From Microbispora rosea (GTDB taxonomy: Bacteria > Actinomycetota > Actinomycetes > Streptosporangiales > Streptosporangiaceae): a stretch of 64,000 nucleotides of DNA. Made by a program: the position numbers and the translations under genes. Positions within the stretch are counted from its first letter, which is position 1, and each line of letters opens with the position of its first letter. The notes beneath the pieces were generated by a model. It worked only from the letters and a program-made list of their open reading frames with translations, did no database searches and had not been told where the DNA came from. The stretch lies in the NCBI RefSeq assembly GCF_900156315.1, contig NZ_FTNI01000019.1, forward strand, positions 62,001 through 126,000, written 5' to 3'. Of the stretch, positions 63,941 to 64,000 are shown one piece after another.

Positions 63941-64000
63941 TCAGGGCCGGGCTTCTGCTCCGGGCTCGGGCAGCCCGGCGGAGAGCCGGTCGAGCGCGTC
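63941..64000 (-). CDS. Possible C-terminal end of a further gene (partial)
   Basis: The minus strand from the right edge is open for 19 codons to a TGA and reads DALDRLSAGLPEPGAEARP, which looks like the tail of a TetR-type regulator. Too short to be sure. Confidence 0.35.
   Translation of the reverse strand, partial: DALDRLSAGLPEPGAEARP

Overview
The window comes from a high-GC actinomycete chromosome. Support: strong third-position G/C in every gene, GTG starts, mycothiol biosynthesis (mshA), MurT/GatD, CarD, an SARP regulator, and the conserved order mshA - YbjN - gpm - phoU/phoR/phoP ... lpqE-like - carD - ispF - cysS - rlmB. Family make-up (DUF2637, ABATE/CGNR, many MarR and SnoaL proteins) fits a filamentous group such as Streptosporangiaceae; I cannot name the genus from sequence alone. 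No 16S, phage, IS element or CRISPR array is visible.

Layout. 1-5.2 kb: a truncated P-loop-like protein followed by a large HerA/VirB4-like ATPase, then a DinB-fold protein. 5.3-8.3 kb: murT-gatD (peptidoglycan amidation), a DsrE protein, nitrobindin. 8.7-15.1 kb: a Fur-family (probably Nur-like) regulator and a six-gene stressosome operon (RsbR, RsbS, RsbT, an RsbT-RsbX fusion, a hybrid histidine kinase with a degenerate RsbT-like head, and a REC-GAF-PP2C protein). 15.1-28.3 kb: housekeeping and accessory genes (YgfZ, VanZ, Dtd, asparaginase, alpha/beta hydrolase and divergent CGNR regulator, DUF2207, CorA, DUF2516, XRE, M56 peptidase/BlaI, macrodomain, GNAT, methyltransferase, SDR). 28.4-42.5 kb: the conserved core block ending in cysS, rlmB and tRNA-Thr(TGT). 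42.8-54.6 kb: accessory genes, including an arsenic cluster with an ArsM-acetyltransferase fusion, an ECF sigma factor, azoreductase, two MarR regulators and a Tat-type amine oxidase. 54.7-64 kb: a large SARP, hemerythrin, PNPOx-like protein, MFS transporter, MarR/isochorismatase pair and an aromatic hydroxylase.

Regulation visible in the DNA. A perfect sigma-R type promoter (GGAAT-N18-GTT) sits before mshA, 11-bp phased PHO-box units lie between phoU and phoR, a double CTAC-N5-GTAG operator lies between a BlaI regulator and a macrodomain gene, and a four-copy heptamer with exact 24-bp spacing lies between the CGNR regulator and its divergent hydrolase. About twenty genes carry a TANNNT -10 hexamer 6-8 nt before the start codon with no Shine-Dalgarno, the signature of leaderless mRNAs.

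Most interesting items: the stressosome operon with three RsbT-type modules, the ArsM-ArsN1-like fusion in an ars cluster lacking an efflux pump, the phased 24-bp operator with a frameshifted target gene, and the HerA-like ATPase pair at the left edge.
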